Part shown: piece after piece, positions 6,431 to 10,582 of the stretch | Layout of the letters: each line of letters opens with the position of its first letter | Numbering within the stretch: the stretch's first letter is position 1 | Source: Gemmatimonadota bacterium | GTDB lineage: Bacteria > Gemmatimonadota > Gemmatimonadetes > Longimicrobiales > Longimicrobiaceae | Length of the DNA stretch: 10,582 nucleotides | Reading direction: 5' to 3' | Assembly (NCBI GenBank): GCA_019348265.1 | Contig: JAHWJV010000080.1 | Location: 1 to 10,582 of the forward strand | Made by a program: the position numbers and the translations under genes | The notes under the pieces: generated by a model | Seen by the model: the letters and a program-made list of their open reading frames with translations, nothing else | The model's database searches: none | What the model was told of the DNA's origin: nothing

Positions 6431-6487
6431 CTTGAAAGATCCGAGTTCAAGGCGCGGAATGTAGGAAGCAGGTGGCGGGCACGACAA
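6431..6487 (-). promoter_or_regulatory. Possible promoter and hairpin or operator before the glycosyltransferase
   Basis: On the minus strand TTGTCG (6487-6482) and TACATT (6463-6458), 18 bases apart, each match four of six promoter consensus bases. Just downstream, CTTGAA and TTCAAG (6451-6446 and 6436-6431) form a perfect 6-base inverted repeat around a 9-base loop. This could be an operator or an mRNA hairpin. The elements lie between the small membrane protein gene and the glycosyltransferase, so the latter may have its own promoter. Both parts are weak evidence. Confidence 0.35.
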
Positions 6488-6501
6488 CCCGGAGCCGAAC
6501 G

Positions 6502-6774
6502 CTACGGAAGATCCTCCGGCTCGATCACCTCGGAGTCCGGCAGCGCGTTCGATAGGCCGCTCTTCGCCCGCCGCTTCCGCCGCCACTGGTCCAGCGCGAG
6601 AATCCCGAAGAAGAGCCCGACCAGCACCGGCCATGCCCACCACTCCGGCCGGAAGGTATTCCCTCCCGCCGGAACGAAGTACAGCATTATGAAGAGCGCG
6701 AAAAACAGCAGCACCAGCACCGCCTCCAACAGGAGTACGTGATCCGCGGCGCCTCGGGGGGACGTCTGATTCAT
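6502..6774 (-). CDS. Small membrane protein with two transmembrane helices
   Basis: From ATG at 6774 the protein has 90 residues. Helix 1 covers about residues 13-33 (VLLLEAVLVLLFFALFIMLY) and helix 2 about 47-63 (WAWPVLVGLFFGILALD). A basic stretch QWRRKRRAKSG (63-73) follows, which by the positive-inside rule puts the acidic C-terminus SEVIEPEDLP in the cytoplasm. A TTG ten codons upstream would lengthen it, but GGTGAG lies just before the chosen ATG and nothing lies before the TTG. I do not recognise a family. It sits between the N-acyltransferase and the glycosyltransferase, so it could be a membrane partner of the lipid enzymes, but nothing in the sequence shows that. Confidence 0.75.
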   Translation of the reverse strand: MNQTSPRGAADHVLLLEAVLVLLFFALFIMLYFVPAGGNTFRPEWWAWPVLVGLFFGILALDQWRRKRRAKSGLSNALPDSEVIEPEDLP

Positions 6775-6877
6775 CGTCTCACCAGCCAAAGGGTTCCCGT
6801 TCAATCGGCCGCGGGGAATGCAAATAGCTAGCCGGTGCCGGGTTAGAGACGGACAGGACTGCTGTCGTGGGGACGGA

Positions 6878-6960
6878 AGTCTTCGGTCTTCACTCTTTTG
6901 CGGAAGCCGGTGTTCGCCTCTGACCGCTCTCCGACGCGAAAAGACTGACGACCGACGACT
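6878..6960. repeat. Imperfect palindrome built from the 7-base GTCTTC repeat
   Basis: The left arm at 6878-6902 (AGTCTTCGGTCTTC, then ACTCTTTTGCG) and the reverse complement of the right arm at 6935-6960 (AGTCGTCGGTCGTC, then AGTCTTTTCGCG) agree at 19 of their first 22 bases. They enclose a spacer of about 32 bases. It occupies the 205-base gap between the N-acyltransferase stop and the small membrane protein gene. As RNA it could form a long hairpin affecting 3' stability or readthrough. It is the most complete copy of the repeat family also seen at 2082 and 3289. Confidence 0.7.
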
Positions 6961-6979
6961 GGCGACTTAAACTGCAGTC

Positions 6980-8134
6980 TCACAGATCCATCTCGTAGAT
7001 CCGGAACCGCTTGTACGTCCGTCCCCCCATCCGCTCGAGCATCCGCAGCATCTCGTGGTTGTCCTCGAGTACCCAGGAGGCTTCGCCTTCGACATAGCCC
7101 TTTCTGATCCCCGTCTGCCAGGTGCGGAGGTAGAGGGCGGGGCCGAGCCCGAGATGCTGGTAGGCCGGCTTGAAGCCGAGGGTGACCACGCGCACGCCGC
7201 GGACCTTCCGACGGTGCCAGAGCAGGCGGAAGATGCCGAACGGGAAAAGCCGCCCATCGGGGAGGTGCCGGATCGCCTCGTTGAGGTTCGGGAGCGTCAG
7301 CGAGAAACCGACCGGCTCCCCATCGATCTCGGCGATCAGACAGAGATCGGCGTCGACGACCGGGCGGAACTCCTTCGCCAGGTGGTCGAACTCCGCGTCG
7401 CTCATAGGGACGAAGCCCCAGTTCCGCGCCCAGGAGGCGTTGTACAGCTGCTTCAGCAGCTCCACGTCCTCCTTGAACCGCTTCAGGTTCAGGGGGCGGA
7501 TCGTCACGCGGTTTCGCTTCAGCGTGCGCTCGTTGCCACGGACGATCCGCTCCGGCGCGTCCGGCCCTTCGAGCAATATGGCGACCACATCCTTCTCCTT
7601 GGTGAGGCCCACCGACTCGAGCAGCGCCCCGTAGTAAGGCGGATTGTGGGACATCTGGATCATCGGAGGCGTGTCGAATCCTTCTACCAGCACGCCCGGC
7701 GAGCTCGCTTCCTCGTTGGTGGAGAGGTTCATCGGGCCGCGAATGCGCTCCATCCCCCGTGAGCGGAGCCACTCCGCGGCCGTGTCGATGAGCGCCCGCG
7801 CCGTCTGCTCGCTCTCCTCGCACTCGAACAACCCGAAGAATCCGGTCTTCTCCTGGTGGAACTCGTTGTGGCGCCGGTTCAGGATCGCGGCGATACGGCC
7901 AACGGGCGTTCCACGCCTCTCCGCCATGAAGTACGCGACCTCCGCGTTCCGGTGGAACGGGTGCTTCTTGCGGTCGAGCACGGTCGCCATCGTGAGGCGG
8001 AGAGGTGGGATCCAGTTCGGATCCCGCTCGTTCAATGTCCACGCCAGGTCGATGAACGGCTTGAGCGACCCTCCTGGCTCGATCTCCCGGATGCGAACTG
8101 CGGTCGCTGCGGCGAAGTCTCTGATTTGCGTCAT
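6980..8134 (-). CDS. bcerS: GNAT-type N-acyltransferase, candidate bacterial ceramide synthase (bCerS)
   Basis: The 384-residue protein belongs to a YghO-like family in the GNAT superfamily. A conserved N-terminal half carries DPNWIPPLR (38-46), VGRIAAILNRRHNEFH (78-93), GFFGLFECEE (98-107) and RGPMNLSTNEE (132-142). The C-terminal GNAT domain carries the acyl-CoA or acyl-ACP pyrophosphate loop Q-x-x-G-x-G at Q326, G329 and G331 (YQHLGLGPALY). In Caulobacter a GNAT-type N-acyltransferase acylates 3-ketosphinganine to 3-oxo-ceramide. Placement after an Spt and an SDR reductase makes that the best reading here; assignment to the same protein family is from memory. The ATG at 8134 has no good Shine-Dalgarno at normal distance; a GGAGG about 20 bases upstream lies in the hairpin at 8154-8184. 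Other amine acylations remain possible. Confidence 0.8.
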   Translation of the reverse strand: MTQIRDFAAATAVRIREIEPGGSLKPFIDLAWTLNERDPNWIPPLRLTMATVLDRKKHPFHRNAEVAYFMAERRGTPVGRIAAILNRRHNEFHQEKTGFFGLFECEESEQTARALIDTAAEWLRSRGMERIRGPMNLSTNEEASSPGVLVEGFDTPPMIQMSHNPPYYGALLESVGLTKEKDVVAILLEGPDAPERIVRGNERTLKRNRVTIRPLNLKRFKEDVELLKQLYNASWARNWGFVPMSDAEFDHLAKEFRPVVDADLCLIAEIDGEPVGFSLTLPNLNEAIRHLPDGRLFPFGIFRLLWHRRKVRGVRVVTLGFKPAYQHLGLGPALYLRTWQTGIRKGYVEGEASWVLEDNHEMLRMLERMGGRTYKRFRIYEMDL

Positions 8135-8153
8135 GGGGATGGTCGTAAAGGAA

Positions 8154-8184
8154 CTCGCCTCCGGACGCGATGTCGGGAGGCGAG
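8154..8184 (-). promoter_or_regulatory. Intercistronic hairpin between the spt and N-acyltransferase genes
   Basis: On the minus strand CTCGCCTCC (8184-8176) pairs perfectly with GGAGGCGAG (8162-8154) around a 13-base loop. Only a short pyrimidine-rich TTCCTTTACG follows, so it is a poor terminator. It is better read as an attenuator, RNA-processing or translational control hairpin. The only GGAGG near the next start codon lies in its 3' arm, about 20 bases upstream of the ATG. Confidence 0.55.
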
Positions 8185-8217
8185 AATGCCGGCAGATGTG
8201 GCCTCACGCGGATCAGT

Positions 8218-9441
8218 CTACGGCGCGCCCAGCTCCGCGCGAACGCGGGTGAACGCGTCCAGCACCTTGTCGAGCTGCTCGCGCGTGTGGGTCGCCATAA
8301 CCGACGTGCGGAGCCGGCAGGAGCTCTCCGGCACTGCCGGCGGAAGCACGGGGTTGGTGAAGACCCCCGCGTCGAAAAGCGCCCGCCAGAAGGCGAAGGT
8401 GCTCTCCATGTCGCCGGTGACCACCGGGATGATCGGGGTCTCGGAGGCGACCGTGTCGAAGCCGAGGCCCTGAAGCCCCTCGCGGAGATACTCGGCGTTC
8501 TCCCAGAGGCGGGTGCGCCGCTCCGGCTCGCGCTCCATGACGTCCAGGCAGGCAAGCACGGTTGCGACCGCCGACGGAGGCATGCTGGCGCTGAAGATCA
8601 GCGCGCGCGAATGATGCTTCAGGTAATGGATCACCTCGTCCGGCCCCGCGGCGGCGCCGCCGATGGACGCGAACGATTTCGAGAAGGTCGCCATCACCAG
8701 GTCGACGTCTTTCTCCATCCCGTAGTGCTGCGCCGTTCCGCCGCCGTTCGGTCCCAGAACGCCGATACCGTGAGCGTCGTCCACCAGCACGCGCGCACCG
8801 TACTCCCGCGCCAGCGCGACCACCGCCGGCAGGTCGACGACGTTCCCCTCCATCGAGAAGACGCCGTCGGTCACGATCAGCACGCCGCCCGGCGCGTCCC
8901 AGTGCTTCTCCAGCAGGCGCCGCATGAAGGCGAAGTTGCCATGCGGATAGCGCACCATCTCGCCACCGGAAAGGAGCGCGGCGTCGAAGAGGCTTGCGTG
9001 ATTCAGCCGATCCTGGATGACGACGCTGCCCCGGCCGGCGAGCGTGGCGATGATTCCCAGGTTCGTCTGGTACCCCGTGCTGAACACCAGCGCCGACTCC
9101 TGGCCCATGAAGCTCGCCAGCCGTGCCTCCAGCTCCTCGTGCATGTCGAGGGTGCCGTTCAGGAAGCGGCTACCCGTGCACCCCGTCCCGTAGCGGTGCA
9201 GCGCCGCCTCGGCACGCTCCAGCACGTACGGGTGGTGCGTCAGGCCGAGATAGTTGTTCGAGCCGACCATGATCTTCCGCTCACCGCGAATCACCACCTC
9301 GGTGTCGAAAGACTCCTCGATCGGCTGGAAATATGGATATACCCCCCGCGCGATCGCTTCTCGCGCGGCGGTGAAGCGGCGACACTTCTCGAATAGATCG
9401 GTGCTCCGCTGCACTTCGGCTTTCGCCTGTGCTGTTCCCAT
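8218..9441 (-). CDS. spt: Serine palmitoyltransferase-type alpha-oxoamine synthase (PLP enzyme)
   Basis: The enzyme condenses L-serine with an acyl thioester to 3-ketosphinganine, the first step of sphingolipid synthesis; it is a soluble homodimer in bacteria. From ATG at 9441 it has 407 residues, usual for the family. H148 (LNHAS) should stack on PLP, D221 and H224 (DDAHGIG) bind its pyridine ring and oxygen, and K255 (TFSKSFASIGG) forms the Schiff base. The N-terminal YPYFQPIEESFDTEV and the GTGCTGSRFLNGT stretch resemble bacterial Spt more than BioF or Kbl. That and the two neighbouring pathway genes decide the call. The ATG is preceded by AAGGGTGG at good distance and overlaps the upstream stop as TGATG, implying coupled translation. 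A GTG nine bases earlier is in frame but would sit on the ribosome binding site. 2-amino-3-ketobutyrate CoA ligase is the main alternative. Confidence 0.88.
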   Translation of the reverse strand: MGTAQAKAEVQRSTDLFEKCRRFTAAREAIARGVYPYFQPIEESFDTEVVIRGERKIMVGSNNYLGLTHHPYVLERAEAALHRYGTGCTGSRFLNGTLDMHEELEARLASFMGQESALVFSTGYQTNLGIIATLAGRGSVVIQDRLNHASLFDAALLSGGEMVRYPHGNFAFMRRLLEKHWDAPGGVLIVTDGVFSMEGNVVDLPAVVALAREYGARVLVDDAHGIGVLGPNGGGTAQHYGMEKDVDLVMATFSKSFASIGGAAAGPDEVIHYLKHHSRALIFSASMPPSAVATVLACLDVMEREPERRTRLWENAEYLREGLQGLGFDTVASETPIIPVVTGDMESTFAFWRALFDAGVFTNPVLPPAVPESSCRLRTSVMATHTREQLDKVLDAFTRVRAELGAP

Positions 9442-10421
9442 CAAAGCCACCCTTGGCGTATATACCAGCGTACAGTTTCGGAGATGCCCTCGCGCAACGG
9501 CGTCACCTCGTGCCGGGGAAGGAGCGCCTCAGCGCCGCTGAGATCGCAGACCCAGGCAGGCGCCAGCATTTCGTCCGCCTTCTCGCGATTGAAGATGGTC
9601 GACCTGCCGAGAAGATCCCCAGCCGACTGCGTGACCGCCGCCGCCGCGCGGACGAGCGGACGGGGCAGAGGGATTCTTTGAGGCCGCTTGCCGAGCGCCT
9701 CGCCCATCGCCGCCACGATGTCTCCCCAGCGGTGCTCCACCGGCTCCGCAACGGCATACACTCCCGGAGGAGCATCGGCCGCGCCTCGCAGCGCGCGCGC
9801 CAGATCCCGCACGTGGAGCATATGAGTGTGCAGCTCGTCGCCCGACGGCGACGGCGCCACCCCCCAGCGGACCAGCCTGAAATACGGCAGGAAGGCGTGG
9901 TCTCCGGGTCCGTACACCGGCGGCGCGCGTAAGATCACCGTCTGCAAACCGGCATCCTGCAGCGGGCGGACCGCTTCCTCACCCGCCAGCTTGCTTCGTC
10001 CGTACGCCGTGAGCGGACGGGGTGTTTCGCTCGACTCGCGGGGCTTGCCCGGTTCGGAGGGGCCACAGGCCGCGTAAGAGCTCAGGTAGACCAGCCGCTT
10101 TGGGCGGGACTCCGCCGCCAGCACCGCGGCGGCGACGTTCTCGGTGCCTTCCGCGTTCGCGCGCTCGAAGTCTTTCTCGGCGCGCAGCCCGGTGACCGCG
10201 GCGAGATGGAACACCACCTCCACGCCATTGGCCGCTCGCCGGATCGCCTCCCGGTCCACCAGACCACCCTGGTGCAGCTCGACTCCGAGACCGCGGAGCC
10301 GCGCGACGTCGCTGCTCGCGCGAACGAGCGCACGGATCTGCCAACCTTCCTCTGCGAGGAGCTCCGTCAGATGTCCACCGACGAACCCGCTCGCTCCAGT
10401 GATCAGCGCACGCCGTCCCAT
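9441..10421 (-). CDS. cerR: Extended SDR (NAD-dependent epimerase/dehydratase family), candidate ceramide reductase CerR
   Basis: The 326-residue protein is an extended short-chain dehydrogenase. The Rossmann motif TGASGFVGGHL is at 8-18, FHLAAVTG at 71-78, the catalytic serine region YLSSYAA at 112-118, and Y140-x3-K144 in TAYGRSKLAGE. The RAPPVYGPGD stretch at 165-174 is typical of the epimerase branch. In Caulobacter a protein of this family reduces the 3-oxo group during ceramide synthesis, after N-acylation. The direct overlap with spt makes the same role likely here. Similar folds act as sugar-nucleotide epimerases and sterol or flavonoid reductases, so sequence alone would not decide. 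The start is ATG at 10421, immediately before the Rossmann motif; only a weak TAGG precedes it. No convincing promoter is seen in the 160 bases upstream, which hold the CTTTCGCAC palindrome, so the operon could extend beyond the window. Confidence 0.82.
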   Translation of the reverse strand: MGRRALITGASGFVGGHLTELLAEEGWQIRALVRASSDVARLRGLGVELHQGGLVDREAIRRAANGVEVVFHLAAVTGLRAEKDFERANAEGTENVAAAVLAAESRPKRLVYLSSYAACGPSEPGKPRESSETPRPLTAYGRSKLAGEEAVRPLQDAGLQTVILRAPPVYGPGDHAFLPYFRLVRWGVAPSPSGDELHTHMLHVRDLARALRGAADAPPGVYAVAEPVEHRWGDIVAAMGEALGKRPQRIPLPRPLVRAAAAVTQSAGDLLGRSTIFNREKADEMLAPAWVCDLSGAEALLPRHEVTPLREGISETVRWYIRQGWL

Positions 10422-10491
10422 GGATGCCTACGAAAATGGGGGTCCAGGGGCAGAAACGCAACGCCCTCGCGAACATAACCGACCCAGCGCA

Positions 10492-10566
10492 CGAAAGTGC
10501 GAAAGCGCGAAAGTGCGAAAGCAACTCGACAGTCTCTTTCGCACTTTCGCACCGCGCTTTCGCACG
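10492..10566. repeat. Large imperfect palindrome of CGAAAGTG / CTTTCGCAC units
   Basis: The left arm (10492-10521) is four GAAAG units separated by TGC or CGC. The right arm (10536-10566) is its reverse complement apart from about four extra bases. A 14-base loop separates them, so transcripts of either strand could form a stem of about 25 base pairs. The 12-mer GCACTTTCGCAC recurs at 2176. It lies upstream of the SDR gene in an otherwise gene-free end of the window (10422-10582) and is probably a dispersed intergenic repeat. It could double as a terminator for an unseen upstream gene, though no T-run follows. Confidence 0.75.
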
Positions 10567-10582
10567 TTCCGGTCAGTTGATA

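Noticed and set aside
6407..6643. 78-codon minus-strand ORF
   Set aside because: It overlaps the two-helix membrane protein in another frame and has no hydrophobic or domain pattern.
6843..8555. 570-codon minus-strand open frame
   Set aside because: It is an alternative frame across the N-acyltransferase and part of Spt and runs through the 7-base repeat palindrome. It has no recognisable motif.
8170..9396. 408-codon plus-strand open frame
   Set aside because: Antisense to the Spt gene, whose catalytic residues are intact; the product is low-complexity and rich in Arg, His and Asp.
8218..9441. Annotation as 2-amino-3-ketobutyrate CoA ligase or 8-amino-7-oxononanoate synthase
   Set aside because: The core motifs are shared across the family, but neither a threonine dehydrogenase nor biotin genes are nearby. 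The N-terminal stretch and the two neighbouring enzymes fit the ceramide pathway instead.

Overview
The window is a GC-rich bacterial chromosome segment in which every gene I can support lies on the minus strand, so transcription runs from high to low coordinates. The combination of high GC, short 7-base tandem repeats of the GAAGACC type between genes and a CTTTCGCAC palindrome suggests Gemmatimonadota, perhaps the Longimicrobium group. That placement is an inference from general resemblance; there is no rRNA or marker gene here to prove it.

Right block (about 10421 down to 4146): this is the most informative part. Three genes read in order as an NAD(P)-dependent extended SDR reductase, a serine palmitoyltransferase-type PLP enzyme and a GNAT-type N-acyltransferase. 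This is the core set (CerR, Spt, bCerS) of the bacterial ceramide/dihydrosphingolipid pathway known from Caulobacter. The SDR stop and the Spt start overlap as TGATG. They are followed, still co-directional, by a small two-helix membrane protein, a GT4 glycosyltransferase and a multi-pass flippase-like membrane protein; the last two overlap by four bases. A reasonable model is that the first three enzymes build a ceramide, the glycosyltransferase decorates it or another lipid, and the membrane protein moves the product across the inner membrane.

Middle block (4068 to 3250): an orphan ECF sigma factor forms a single-gene unit with a near-consensus promoter only six bases from its start codon and an intrinsic terminator after its stop. 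No anti-sigma gene is adjacent.

Left block (3211 to 1): a 47-codon ORF whose first half is the N-terminus of a type II NADH dehydrogenase abuts an alpha/beta hydrolase and looks like a gene relic. Then come an amidohydrolase of the amidohydrolase-2 type, a secreted or outer-membrane beta-rich protein, and the first 32 codons of a conserved unknown protein that runs off the left edge behind a consensus promoter.

Intergenic spaces hold at least two families of dispersed repeats: the 7-base (A/G)GTCTTC arrays at about 2082, 3289 and 6878, and the CTTTCGCAC family at 2176 and 10492-10566. No tRNA, rRNA, CRISPR array or intact mobile element is visible, and no gene-free stretch exceeds 300 bases.
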